64,000 bases of DNA from Rhodanobacteraceae bacterium (GCA_024234055.1 JACKOW010000002.1:372001-436000), one strand, 5' to 3'. Shown: positions 17,142 to 26,089, counted from the first letter of the stretch. Numbers and translations: made by a program. The notes: generated by a model not told the origin, from the sequence alone.

Positions 17142-18464
17142 ATGCTGCATTTGCAGGAAGCGCGTCGAACCCGTTCATTGAGCACGCCCCACCGGATAGG
17201 CCTGGCGGTGGCCGGCGGTGGCCCGATCGGCGGCATCTACGAAATGGGCGCCCTGCGGGCGCTGGACGAGGCCATAGACGGGCTGGACCTGACCCGGCTG
17301 GACGTTTACGTCGGTGTGAGTTCGGGCGCCTTCCTCGCCGCAGGCCTTGCAAACCGGGTCGATTCGGCCGAAATGTGCCGCATGTTCATCACCGAGGAAT
17401 CACCCGAGCATCAGTTCCGTCCTGAGCACTTCCTGAGGCCGGCTTTCTACGAATACATCAAGCGCCTGAGCTCGGTGCCGGGAATCCTGGCCGACTGGCT
17501 CGTTGATCTGGCCCTGCATCCGCGCTCGGTACGCTGGAGCGAATCCCTGGGCCGTCTGGGCGCGGCCATTCCCACCGGACTGTTCGACAACGAGGGGATC
17601 GAGCGCTATCTCAGCGGCATCTTCAATGCACCCGGCCGCAGCAACGATTTCCGCAAGCTGGATCGCCCGTTGTATGTCGTGGCCGTGGACATCGACACCG
17701 GCCACGCCGTGCGCTTTGGCACGGGCACCGACAACACCGTGCCTATCTCCAAGGCGGTCCAGGCCAGTTCGGCGCTGCCGGGCTTCTATCCTCCGGTGGA
17801 AATCAATGGTCGCTACTACGTCGACGGCGCCCTGCAACGCACACTGCATGCGTCGATTGCCCTGGATGAGGACATCGACCTGCTGCTGGCATTGAACCCC
17901 CTGGTGCCCTTCGACGCTTCGCGCATGCGTGATCGCGGCGATGAACCGCCGGCCAGCCTGGTCGATGGCGGCTTTCCCCGAGTCATTTCGCAAACCATCC
18001 GGGCGATGCTGTATTCGCGCATGCGGGTGGGCTTCGGCAAGTATGACAAGGCCTACGATCACTCCGATCTGGTGCTGTTCCAGCCAGATCTGGATGACGC
18101 CGAGATGTTCTTCACCAACGTCTTCAGTTTCCGCAGTCGGCGCCGACTGTGCGAACACGCCTATGCCACCACGCTGGCCGATCTGCGAGCCCGTCGCGAA
18201 CAGCTGACACCGGTGCTGGAGCGCCATGGCCTGAGCCTGCGCGAGGACATCCTCGAAGACACCGAGCGCACGGTATGGGACGGACTGGAAGGCACCCGGC
18301 CGCCGAACTCGACCCTGCTGTCACGCCTGGACCGTTCGCTCAACGAACTCACCCGAGCGTTGGAACGGACTCGGCGCCTGCAGGAAGGCCGCAAGCGCGC
18401 GCCCATTTCACGCCGCAAGACCGCCCATATCGAACAATTCACTGAGAATGCAAGCGCGATTTGA
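17142..18464 (+). CDS. Patatin-like phospholipase
   Basis: 440 residues. Anion hole AGGGPIGG (residues 24-31), nucleophile elbow GVSSG with Ser60, and catalytic Asp228 in VDGA give an intact Ser-Asp dyad. The C-terminal 150 residues are helical and specific to this subfamily. Patatins hydrolyse membrane or storage lipids. There is no signal peptide, so action is expected on the cytosolic face or on granules. Divergent from the lipase gene across 135 bases and followed 128 bases later by a phasin gene. Confidence 0.9.
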   Translation: MLHLQEARRTRSLSTPHRIGLAVAGGGPIGGIYEMGALRALDEAIDGLDLTRLDVYVGVSSGAFLAAGLANRVDSAEMCRMFITEESPEHQFRPEHFLRPAFYEYIKRLSSVPGILADWLVDLALHPRSVRWSESLGRLGAAIPTGLFDNEGIERYLSGIFNAPGRSNDFRKLDRPLYVVAVDIDTGHAVRFGTGTDNTVPISKAVQASSALPGFYPPVEINGRYYVDGALQRTLHASIALDEDIDLLLALNPLVPFDASRMRDRGDEPPASLVDGGFPRVISQTIRAMLYSRMRVGFGKYDKAYDHSDLVLFQPDLDDAEMFFTNVFSFRSRRRLCEHAYATTLADLRARREQLTPVLERHGLSLREDILEDTERTVWDGLEGTRPPNSTLLSRLDRSLNELTRALERTRRLQEGRKRAPISRRKTAHIEQFTENASAI

Positions 18465-18592
18465 GCGAAAAACCGCGTCAAATGGCCTTTGCATAGTGTG
18501 AATATTCTAGCCCCGGGCCGCACCATGCCCCCACATTCCTGCGCTTCGCACCTGGCGAAGCGGGGCGAGGCTGGAACGAGCAGAGGGTCAAG

Positions 18593-19255
18593 ATGAAAAC
18601 TTCCAAGGGTTCAAAATTCAAGGCCAAGGGCAAGGATTCCGCCAGCGACAATTCGCTGAAGAACACCGCCAAGGCCGTCATGGAACAAGCCGAGCAGATC
18701 TGGCTGGCAGGCCTGGGCGCTTTCTCCAAGGCACAGGAGCAGAGCGGCAAGTTCTACGAGACGCTGGTCAAGGAAGGCGCAGTGCTGGAAAAGGCAACGC
18801 GCAAGCTGACCGGCAACAAAGTTGAGGAAGTGCGCGGCATGGTCGAAACCACCGTTACACAGGTCAAGGAACGAGCCTCTGACACTTGGGACCGCCTCGA
18901 GCAGGTGTTCGAGAATCGCGTGTCCAAGGCGCTGGGCACGCTCGGCATTCCGGGTCGCGAAGAGCTGGAAGAACTGGCCAAGCGAGTGGACGAACTGAGC
19001 AAGGCCGTGCGTTCGCTGGATGCGGGCAACCGCGCCGCCGCACCGAAGAAGGCTGCCGCTCCGAAGGCTGCCGCTCCGAAGGCTGCCGCTCCGAAGGCTG
19101 CCGCTCCGAAGGCTGCTGCTCCGAAGGCTGCTGCTCCGAAGGCTGCTGCTCCCAAGGCTGCTGCTCCGAAGAAGGCTGCTACGCCGAAGAAGGCTGCTGC
19201 CCCGAAGGTCACTGAAGCCGTGGTAGCGGCTGCAGAAGCCAAGCCGGCCGCCTGA
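18593..19255 (+). CDS. PhaF-like phasin with a histone-like Ala/Pro/Lys tail
   Basis: 220 residues. Residues 20-110 are the phasin domain (EQAEQIWLAGLGAFSKAQEQ and a long amphipathic helix), and 115-145 is a short coiled coil (REELEELAKRVDELSKAV). The tail is made of AAAPK pentads and variants. In Pseudomonas PhaF a similar tail binds DNA and helps distribute PHA granules to daughter cells; the same role is inferred here. No PHA synthase is in the window. A perfect 11-bp hairpin follows the stop. Confidence 0.9.
   Translation: MKTSKGSKFKAKGKDSASDNSLKNTAKAVMEQAEQIWLAGLGAFSKAQEQSGKFYETLVKEGAVLEKATRKLTGNKVEEVRGMVETTVTQVKERASDTWDRLEQVFENRVSKALGTLGIPGREELEELAKRVDELSKAVRSLDAGNRAAAPKKAAAPKAAAPKAAAPKAAAPKAAAPKAAAPKAAAPKAAAPKKAATPKKAAAPKVTEAVVAAAEAKPAA
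19052..19171 (+). repeat. Eight 15-bp tandem units coding AAAPK
   Basis: Four units of GCTGCCGCTCCGAAG are followed by four of GCTGCTGCTCCGAAG (one with CCC). The block structure shows recent in-frame expansion, and copy number is likely to vary between strains without breaking the frame. Confidence 0.95.
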
Positions 19256-19268
19256 TCCAGGCTGATAT

Positions 19269-19295
19269 CAGGTCGGCGAGCAATTCGCCGACCTG
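19269..19295 (+). terminator. Hairpin after the phasin gene
   Basis: CAGGTCGGCGA and TCGCCGACCTG form an 11-bp perfect stem with a 5-base loop, 14 bases after the phasin stop. There is no following T run, so it may be a weak terminator or an mRNA 3' stabiliser. Confidence 0.55.
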
Positions 19296-19398
19296 CGGCG
19301 CAATCCCTGCGCCCCATTTCCATGTCCGCCAGCCAACGTTTTCTGCCGATCGCCCTCCCCGACCGGCCGGCTGGCGGGCACCTTTTTCCCGCGTGACC

Positions 19399-20979
19399 CT
19401 ACTCGAACCCATCGCGAAACAAGGCGTCGGCGGTGCTGACCGGCGGCTGCCCGTTGCGCAGCAGATTGCCGCGGGCGGTACCCCAGCGAATGCGCGTGTT
19501 CGCCGAGCCCTGTAGTTCGTAGACCACCACACCCGACTGGCTGGTGCCGATCACAGCTTCCCAGTTGGGATCGGCGTCCAGTTGCACGAGGGTCGGCGCG
19601 GCCAGGCCACCATTCCAGTTGCCACCGCGTGGTGCCGGCAGATCGACCGAGGTCAGCAGCACGCCCTGATAGCTCAGAATGATCAGCTTGCCGACCGCAT
19701 TGCCGCCTTTTTGCGGCCAGGTGGTGAAGATCACCTCGGCATGGCCGTCACCGTCCAGATCGGCCACCGCCGGCTCGGCGCCGAAGCGGAAGCCGCTGCC
19801 GGGAATGGTGTAGGGCCAGCTGTGCTTCTCGGTCTTGTCCAGCCACCAGGCGTGCAGTTTGCCGTCGTAGCTCTGCATCAGGATTTCGCGCTGGCCATCG
19901 CCGTCCAGATCGGCGGCCACGGCGTTGACGACCGCGTCCTCGATGGTGGCGAACTGGCCCTGGATCAGCGGACCGCCACTCTGGCCGGGTGCCGGGATCA
20001 CGGTCCAGTCGACGCTGGCATTGCTCCAGCGGGTGCGGTCGCGCTTCAGGATCCACGGCAGGTAATAGAGATCGCCAGCCGGATCACCGATGCTGCAGTC
20101 GTAGACATCGCCAGGCACGATCAACTCCAGCGTACCGTTGCCATCCATGTCAGCGATGGCGGGCGCCGCATTGGCGAAGTTGGGCCGATGCTGAACGCCG
20201 CAGTTGGCAAAGCCCTGCAGATCGGCGGCCTGATCCACATGCACGCCGACCTGAGCCCAGGTCTTTTGCAGACCGCCGCTCAATCCGTACAAGGTGCTGG
20301 CCAGCAACTGATTGCCGTTCGGATGCAGCGCGGTAATGTAGTGCGTATCGGTGGGCGCATAGATCTCGCTCTGCCCATCGCCATCGAGATCGCCCACCGC
20401 CAGATTCTCGTTGTACATGCCGGCACCAAAGCCAGGTTCGCCACTGCGGCGCGCCGGCCAGCCCGCGCGCAGGCTGCCGTCGTGCTCGTAGACGCTGACC
20501 TGACGGTCGCCACCGCTGGAGGCCCGGCCGACCACGATTTCCAGATCACCGTTGTCGTCGATATCGGCCGCCGCGAGGCTGCGCACCTCACCGTTGGCAA
20601 AGGGGCTGCGTGTCCACAGGATGTTGCCGCTGGCGCTGTACAGGGTCAGCTGATTGCCACCTCGCCCTACGGCGCTCTCCAGTCCCGGCGAGGCCGTATC
20701 GAAATCCGCCACGGCAATGGCCGGCCACACCCGCTGCGCGTTGGCAGCGCGCCACTCGACTGTGCCATCCACACTGAGTGCGACCACGTCATAGCTGCCC
20801 CAGACGATCTCCAGCGCCCCATCGTTGTCGATATCGGCCACCGCCGGGCCGCTGTACCAGCCGGTCTGGCAGCTGCCCGGACTGCAACCGCCGTAGGCAA
20901 ACTGCAGCTGTGGCGTGGCGACCTGGGCCGCGGCAGGCGTCGCCAAAAGCAGAAGGATCGGCAGAATCCGCAGGCCCAT
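19399..20979 (-). CDS. Secreted FG-GAP/VCBS repeat protein
   Basis: 526 residues with a signal peptide ending at PAAAQ. At least six calcium-binding FG-GAP cores of the D-x-D-x-D-G type appear (VADIDNDGALEIV, DLDGDGQSEIY, DMDGNGTLELI, DLDGDGQREIL, DLDGDGHAEVIF), predicting an integrin-like beta-propeller. The chain ends ADALFRDGFE; short acidic D-G-F-E ends are, from memory, recurrent on secreted proteins of this order and may be an export tag. Function is unknown, probably extracellular. Confidence 0.85.
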   Translation of the reverse strand: MGLRILPILLLLATPAAAQVATPQLQFAYGGCSPGSCQTGWYSGPAVADIDNDGALEIVWGSYDVVALSVDGTVEWRAANAQRVWPAIAVADFDTASPGLESAVGRGGNQLTLYSASGNILWTRSPFANGEVRSLAAADIDDNGDLEIVVGRASSGGDRQVSVYEHDGSLRAGWPARRSGEPGFGAGMYNENLAVGDLDGDGQSEIYAPTDTHYITALHPNGNQLLASTLYGLSGGLQKTWAQVGVHVDQAADLQGFANCGVQHRPNFANAAPAIADMDGNGTLELIVPGDVYDCSIGDPAGDLYYLPWILKRDRTRWSNASVDWTVIPAPGQSGGPLIQGQFATIEDAVVNAVAADLDGDGQREILMQSYDGKLHAWWLDKTEKHSWPYTIPGSGFRFGAEPAVADLDGDGHAEVIFTTWPQKGGNAVGKLIILSYQGVLLTSVDLPAPRGGNWNGGLAAPTLVQLDADPNWEAVIGTSQSGVVVYELQGSANTRIRWGTARGNLLRNGQPPVSTADALFRDGFE

Positions 20980-21119
20980 GATTACAGCTGGCTCCAGATG
21001 ACGGTATCCGGCAAGTGTCGCCCCTGGATCAGCACATGGCCAATAGGGCCCATCCGCAGCCGGTCACAGATTGACGATCTTGTAGTCCCGAATCCGGGGA
21101 TGGGCAAGCCTCAGCCCTC

Positions 21120-21194
21120 GTAGCCCAGGTAGGCGCAGCGCACCCGGGAACCACGCGCCACGCCCCGGCTGCGCCTGCGGCTTGCCCGGGCTAC
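21120..21194. repeat. GTAGCCCAGG REP doublet (family E, copy 1)
   Basis: Starts GTAGCCCAGGTAGGCGCAGC and ends TGCCCGGGCTAC, 75 bp. A second copy at 34817-34894 shares GCGCAGCGCACC and GCGCCTGCGGCTTGCC. It lies in the 258-base gap between two minus-strand genes, where nothing else is seen. Confidence 0.8.
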
Positions 21195-21237
21195 CGGTCG
21201 AGCTCCTGGCTGGCGTCGAACCAGACTGCTGCCGCCA

Positions 21238-22263
21238 TCACTCCAACGAACAATCGACCAGGCGCTCGGGAATGTTCGAGAGTCGCTCCGGCTTGGCCTT
21301 GGCAAAGTAACGGCGAGCCAGGGCTTGCCCCTGTACTTGAGCCTGCGCGTCTTGCGCGGGTGTCAGCTGATCCTGGGTGCGCAGCAGCCAGCGTCGCATC
21401 GTCGCCTGCGTGTGGCTATCGCCCACCATCAGAACGGCGTAGGCGTGGACGCGTGCCTGAAAGGGATCAGGCGGAAAACCACCATAGCCGCCGACGGTCG
21501 GGAGGCCTGCCAGATCCCACCAGAGCAGGTACAAGGCAAAGGGCTCGCCCGCTTCGACGCCTCGCTGCAAGTAGGGTCTCCGCACTTGCAGATAGCGCTG
21601 CCACTGCGCCTGATCGCGCAGAAAGTAGCTTTCATCCAGCGGTGGCCGAGCGGCAAGCCCGACCATGGCGCGGACATCGCCGCGCTCGGCCGCCAGCAGC
21701 AGGAAGTCCCAAGCCTCATGTGGCGATTCGGGCGTAAAGCCCTTGCAGATGGCTTCCAGCTGCTCCAGATCTCGCGTTTGTCTGGCAGCACGAGCGATGG
21801 CCTCGGCTTCAATGGCCGAATCACGCTCGGCGATACTGGCTTCACGGGTGATGGACTGGAGGTAGGAGCGTTCACGCTCAAGCCGCGCACAGCGCCCGAT
21901 GTCAGTTGCCAGCCGGCAACTGGCGCGATTGTCTCCCGCCTGCGCGCGGCGCTTGAGCTCGACATAGGTCTGCGCGAGCGCAGCGCCGGGCGGCGGCAAC
22001 GCGGCATCGCTGGATTCGATGGCGTAGCTGGCGATGTTCGGGCCGTCATTCGACATCGCTTCCTGGCCTGCCTCGCCCGGAGTCGGCGGGTCCGCCGGCA
22101 CTGCGCTGTCTGCCACCGGCTGTGTCGCATGACCTTCCGCATCGGGGAGATCGGATGCCGATCTGGCATCGACGGGCTCGCGGCTCAGGTAGCGCCAACC
22201 CAGCAAGGTGATGAGCGCCAGCACGAGGATGAACCACCAGGCGCTGCCGGACCGGATTCTCAT
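21238..22263 (-). CDS. Hypothetical protein with one N-terminal membrane helix
   Basis: 341 residues from ATG 22263. A membrane helix (WWFILVLALITLLGWRYL) is followed by an acidic, proline-rich linker and a helical domain with Sel1/TPR-like phrasing (LKRRAQAGDNRASCRLATDIGRC, LLAAERGDVRAMVGLAARP). It probably faces the periplasm as an anchored repeat protein. I do not recognise a named family. The upstream 44 in-frame residues are poorly supported, so the internal ATG is preferred. Confidence 0.65.
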   Translation of the reverse strand: MRIRSGSAWWFILVLALITLLGWRYLSREPVDARSASDLPDAEGHATQPVADSAVPADPPTPGEAGQEAMSNDGPNIASYAIESSDAALPPPGAALAQTYVELKRRAQAGDNRASCRLATDIGRCARLERERSYLQSITREASIAERDSAIEAEAIARAARQTRDLEQLEAICKGFTPESPHEAWDFLLLAAERGDVRAMVGLAARPPLDESYFLRDQAQWQRYLQVRRPYLQRGVEAGEPFALYLLWWDLAGLPTVGGYGGFPPDPFQARVHAYAVLMVGDSHTQATMRRWLLRTQDQLTPAQDAQAQVQGQALARRYFAKAKPERLSNIPERLVDCSLE

Positions 22264-22467
22264 CAAGCACAAGCCCCGGATTGCCGCGAGTCCATCAGCA
22301 TAATCGTTCACAAAGCCGGCCACCATCCGCGGCGACGGACCCGGCACCAGCGCCCTGTTCGGGCCCGGTGCTGGATGCGCAGAGCCGATTGTCAATCACA
22401 CCCGCCCATTGACTCCCCGACAAATGCCGGGCAGCGTCTGCGGCATTGTTCTGGAATCCTACTGCCC

Positions 22468-23070
22468 ATGATCGGTCGATTGCGCGGCGTCATCGCCGTC
22501 AAACAACCCCCTGCCCTGCTGCTGGACGTCGCCGGCGTCGGCTATGAGATCGAAGCGCCGATGAGCACCTTCTACGAGCTGCCGGAGGTGGGTCGCGAAG
22601 TCACGCTGCACACGCATCTGGCCATCAAGGAAGACGCCCATTCGCTCTACGGCTTTGCCCAGGAAAGCGAGCGCACGCTGTTCCGGGCGCTGATCAAGGT
22701 GTCGGGCGTGGGCGCCAAGACTGCGCTGTCGGTGCTGTCGGGCATCTCGGTGGACGATTTCGCCCGCGTGATCCAGCGCGGTGATCTGGCTGCGCTGCAA
22801 CGGGTGCCGGGCATCGGCAAGAGAACCGCCGAAAGGCTGCTGGTCGAGATGAAGGACAAGGTGGATGGTGCTGCGCTCGGCCCGGCCAACCTGGGCGGAC
22901 CGCGCGCGGCCGTACCCAATGATCCGGTGGCCGAGGCCAGCGTGGCCCTGCAGTCGCTGGGCTACAAGCCGCAGGAAGTCAGCAAGCTGGTGCAAGCCGT
23001 CGCCGAAACCGGAGACAGCGCCGAAACCATCATCCGCAAGGCGCTGAAAAGCGCTTTGCGCACGGGCTGA
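22468..23070 (+). CDS. ruvA: Holliday junction DNA helicase subunit RuvA
   Basis: 200 residues, full length. MIGRLRGVI opening, the OB-fold with LYGFAQESERTLFRALIKVSGVGAKTALSVLSG, the second helix-hairpin-helix LQRVPGIGKRTAERLLVEMKDK, and the C-terminal domain III that contacts RuvB (EASVALQSLGYKPQEVSKLVQ). RuvA tetramers hold four-way junctions for RuvB. Unusually, neither ruvC nor ruvB adjoins it; 9 bases later comes an SLC13 permease gene. Confidence 0.96.
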   Translation: MIGRLRGVIAVKQPPALLLDVAGVGYEIEAPMSTFYELPEVGREVTLHTHLAIKEDAHSLYGFAQESERTLFRALIKVSGVGAKTALSVLSGISVDDFARVIQRGDLAALQRVPGIGKRTAERLLVEMKDKVDGAALGPANLGGPRAAVPNDPVAEASVALQSLGYKPQEVSKLVQAVAETGDSAETIIRKALKSALRTG

Positions 23071-23079
23071 CGGGCGCCC

Positions 23080-24846
23080 ATGACACTGGATGCCTTCATC
23101 GTTCTGGTGATTCTGGTGAGCGCCACCGTGGGCTTCATCCAGGATCGCTACCCACCCGAGGGCATCGCCTGCGCAGCCCTGATTGCGTTGACGGTCAGCG
23201 GCATCCTGACCGTTCCCGAAGCACTCGGTGGATTCTCCAACGAAGCCACGATCACGGTCGCGTGCATGTTTGTGCTCAGCGCCGGTTTGATGCGCAGTGG
23301 CGCGCTGGCCTGGCTGGGGCGCTGGCTGATCCGCTTCGGCACCACCCGTTTCCGGCTGACGGCGATCACCGCCCTGACCGCCGGGCCGGTGTCGGCTTTC
23401 ATCAACAACACCGCCACCGTGGCCGTGTTTCTGCCGCTGTTGCTGGAGGCCACCGAACGCCACAAGATCTCGCCGTCCAAATTGCTGATTCCGCTGTCCT
23501 ATGCCACCCAGTTTGCCGGCGTGTGCACGCTGATCGGCACCTCCACCAACCTGCTGGTGTCCTCGATTGCCGTCTCCTCCGGCATGGAGCCGCTGCAGAT
23601 GTTCACGCCGACGCCGCTCGGCATCGTGCTGTTCGGCGCAGGACTGCTGTACCTGCTGCTGATCGCGCCGATGCTGCTGCCCGGTCGCCGTGGCACCGAA
23701 GTCATGACCCAATACGGCCTGACCGACTATCTGGCGGAGCTGCGGGTGGGACTGGAAAGCCGCGTTGCCGGCCAGCATCTGCGCGTGGCCGCGGTAGAGG
23801 GACAGCACGGCGTGCGCATCGTTGAAGTCATGCGCGATGAGGAAAAGCTGCTGGCCCCGGGCGATCTGGTGCTGCAACCCGGCGACATCCTGCTGGTCAA
23901 GGGTTCGGCGCGGAATCTGTTTTCCTTCCGCGAGCATCTGGGGCTGACCATGACCCCGCACTTCGTGCCCAAGCTGGAGATGCTGGAGAGTGGCGACATC
24001 GAGGTGGTCGAGGCCCTGATCCCGCCGAATTCACGCTTCATCGGCGAAACCATCGCCGCACTGCGCATGGAACTGCACCAGAACGCGCTGGTGCTGGCGC
24101 TGCATCGACGCGGCACCTCGGTGCGCGAGAAACTCGGCGACATCGAGATCGCCATCGGCGACGCCCTGCTGCTGCTGGTCCGCCGTGCGGAACTGCCGGA
24201 CCTGCGCCGCGAGGGCGACCTGATCCTGGTCGAGCGTTCGGCACGCCCCGCCGCCGCCCGTCAGGGCCGTACCGCGCTCAGCATCGTCGCCGCCGTGGTC
24301 ATCGCCGCGGCCATGGGCTGGGTGCCGATTGCCATCGCCGCCCTGGCCGGCATCCTGATGATGGTCATGACCAAGGTACTTACGCTGGACGAAACCTACG
24401 CCTCGATCAACTGGCGCGTGGTGGCCATGCTGGCAGCGATGATCCCGCTCGGGCTGGCGATGCAGAAGAGCGGCCTGGCCACGGTGCTGGTGAGCTATGT
24501 GGTGCAGGGCTTTGCCGCAGATTCACCCTGGGTGGCGCTGTTCCTGGTGTACATGGTCACGGCCATCCTGACCGAGATCATGAGCAACAACGGCACCGCC
24601 GTGCTGCTGGCGCCAATCGCCATTTCGATGGCGCGCTCGCTCGAGGTTGATCCCATGCCCTTCGTGATGGCGGTCATGTTCGCCGCATCCACCGCGTTCT
24701 CGACGCCGGTCGGCTACCAGACCAATCTGATGGTCTACAACGCTGGTGGCTATCGCTTTCGCGATTTCCTGCGGGTGGGCATCCCGCTGAACCTGCTGTT
24801 CATGGCCATCGCCACCCAGCTGATCCCGCGCATCTGGCCGTTCTGA
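23080..24846 (+). CDS. SLC13 family permease with two TrkA-C domains
   Basis: 588 residues. Two sets of membrane helices flank a cytosolic middle with two RCK/TrkA C-terminal domains (about 215-285 and 305-375; VEVMRDEEKLLAPGDLVLQPGD and ALHRRGTSVREKLGDIEIAIGD). Both halves carry the DASS substrate/Na signatures (INNTATVAVFLPLL and IMSNNGTAVLLAPI). Likely a sodium-coupled anion carrier (sulfate, dicarboxylate or similar). It overlaps the following pseudouridine synthase gene by one base (TGATG), so the two are co-translated. Confidence 0.9.
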   Translation: MTLDAFIVLVILVSATVGFIQDRYPPEGIACAALIALTVSGILTVPEALGGFSNEATITVACMFVLSAGLMRSGALAWLGRWLIRFGTTRFRLTAITALTAGPVSAFINNTATVAVFLPLLLEATERHKISPSKLLIPLSYATQFAGVCTLIGTSTNLLVSSIAVSSGMEPLQMFTPTPLGIVLFGAGLLYLLLIAPMLLPGRRGTEVMTQYGLTDYLAELRVGLESRVAGQHLRVAAVEGQHGVRIVEVMRDEEKLLAPGDLVLQPGDILLVKGSARNLFSFREHLGLTMTPHFVPKLEMLESGDIEVVEALIPPNSRFIGETIAALRMELHQNALVLALHRRGTSVREKLGDIEIAIGDALLLLVRRAELPDLRREGDLILVERSARPAAARQGRTALSIVAAVVIAAAMGWVPIAIAALAGILMMVMTKVLTLDETYASINWRVVAMLAAMIPLGLAMQKSGLATVLVSYVVQGFAADSPWVALFLVYMVTAILTEIMSNNGTAVLLAPIAISMARSLEVDPMPFVMAVMFAASTAFSTPVGYQTNLMVYNAGGYRFRDFLRVGIPLNLLFMAIATQLIPRIWPF

Positions 24847-25571
24847 TGAGTGGGCTGGCGCGACACCTGTCCAAGCTTGGCGTGTGCTCGCGCAGCGTCG
24901 CCGCGCAGTGGGTGCGTGCCGGGCGCGTGAGCATCAATGGTCGCGCCGTTCTTGACCCCGAATGCCCGGTGCCGGCCAGGGCCCGCATCGAGATCGACGG
25001 CGCCGCCCTGACGCCGCCGCGCCGGGTCTATCTGATGCTCAACAAGCCCCGCGGACTGGTCACCAGCGCCAACGACGAGCAAGGCCGCGATACCGTCTAC
25101 CGCTGTCTTGAAGGCCTGGACCTGCCCTGGGTGGCACCCGTGGGTCGGCTGGACAAGGCCAGCGAGGGCCTGCTGCTGCTCAGCAACGATCCCGAATGGG
25201 CCGCCCGCATCACCGATCCCGACCAGGCCGTGCTCAAGCACTACCACGTGCAGATCGACCGAGTACCCGACGAGGCCCAACTCGCGCGCCTGCGCGTCGG
25301 CGTCGTCGACCGCGAAGAACACCTGAGCGCGGTCCAGGTGGAACTGCTGCGCAGCGGCGGCAAGACCGCCTGGCTGGCCATCACTCTGGACGAAGGCCGC
25401 AATCGCCAGATCCGGCGCCTGCTGCAGGCGCAGGGCATCGGCACCCTGCGACTGATCCGCGTGGGCATCGGCGGATTGGTATTGGGCGATCTGGCGAAGG
25501 GCAAGTTGCGTGAACTCAAGGCCACCGATCTGGCACGCTTGAGCCCACAAGCCGCCGCGCATGCGCCATAA
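24846..25571 (+). CDS. RsuA-type rRNA pseudouridine synthase
   Basis: 241 residues. An S4 RNA-binding domain (RHLSKLGVCSRSVAAQWVRAGRVSING) precedes the catalytic domain with YLMLNKPRG, the catalytic aspartate Asp103 in GRLDKASEG, and the RsuA/RluB/RluE/RluF ending EGRNRQIRRLL. It isomerises a uridine in rRNA; the site (16S U516 or a 23S site) cannot be settled here. The start overlaps the permease stop. Confidence 0.9.
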   Translation: MSGLARHLSKLGVCSRSVAAQWVRAGRVSINGRAVLDPECPVPARARIEIDGAALTPPRRVYLMLNKPRGLVTSANDEQGRDTVYRCLEGLDLPWVAPVGRLDKASEGLLLLSNDPEWAARITDPDQAVLKHYHVQIDRVPDEAQLARLRVGVVDREEHLSAVQVELLRSGGKTAWLAITLDEGRNRQIRRLLQAQGIGTLRLIRVGIGGLVLGDLAKGKLRELKATDLARLSPQAAAHAP

Positions 25572-25599
25572 TCCGCCGCGCGCAGCTTCAGGGCCCTTT

Positions 25600-25783
25600 G
25601 CAAAGCGGAGCTTGCCCCGCTGCTCTAATGCTGGTGTAGAGCGGAGCTTGCTCCGCTGCTCTAACGCTGGTGTAGAGCGGAGCTTGCTCCGCTGCTCTAG
25701 CAATTGTAGAGCGGAGCTTGCTCCGCTGCCTTTGCTTCGGGTAGAAAAGCCAAGCCAAAGCAGCGGAGCAAGCTCCGCTCTAC
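25600..25783. repeat. Cluster of family A REP arms
   Basis: Arms AGCGGAGC-TT-GCTCCGCT preceded by GTAG occur at 25636, 25672 and 25706 in plus orientation, a degenerate one at 25600-25622, and an inverted one at 25762-25783. The last two face each other and could form a long hairpin between the synthase gene and the tRNA leader. Confidence 0.88.
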
Positions 25784-25793
25784 AAGAAGCAAG

Positions 25794-25860
25794 GCGCGGC
25801 CCCGGAAGCAAGTGCGGAACAACGGAGGGATGGCAGAGCGGTTGAATGCACCGGTCTTGA
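25794..25860 (+). pseudogene. Truncated duplicate: leader plus 5' half of tRNA-Ser(UGA)
   Basis: Bases 25794-25860 repeat 25970-26036 with a single mismatch over 67 bp, an offset of 176 bp. The copy contains the tRNA leader and the tRNA from its first base (25824) to the last base of the UGA anticodon (25860), then diverges abruptly. Without the 3' half it cannot fold into a tRNA. It may still be transcribed, because the leader is copied too. Confidence 0.85.
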
Positions 25861-25999
25861 TTCGATTGCCGGGAGCAATCGAACACGAGCACGATGCGAA
25901 GCATCGCGCGCAGCCCGAAGGGCGAGGCCCATGGATGGGCCGAGTAACACCGGCGTGACGCGCGACAGCGCGCGGCCCCGGAGGCAAGTGCGGAACAAC

Positions 26000-26089
26000 G
26001 GAGGGATGGCAGAGCGGTTGAATGCACCGGTCTTGAAAACCGGCGTGGTAGCGATACCACCGTGGGTTCGAATCCCACTCCCTCCGCCA
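26000..26089 (+). tRNA. tRNA-Ser(UGA)
   Basis: 90 bases including an encoded CCA. The acceptor GGAGGGA pairs with TCCCTCC. The anticodon stem CCGGT/ACCGG holds the loop CTTGAAA with anticodon TGA. A long variable arm (GTGGTAGCGATACCAC) is the serine hallmark, and the T arm is GTGGGTTCGAATCCCAC. It reads UCA and related codons. Confidence 0.97.

Noticed and set aside
22459..23961. 500-codon minus-strand frame across ruvA and the permease
   Set aside because: Shadow of two well-recognised genes.
25824..25860. A second tRNA-Ser gene
   Set aside because: Only the 5' half to the anticodon is present; no 3' half or variable arm follows.
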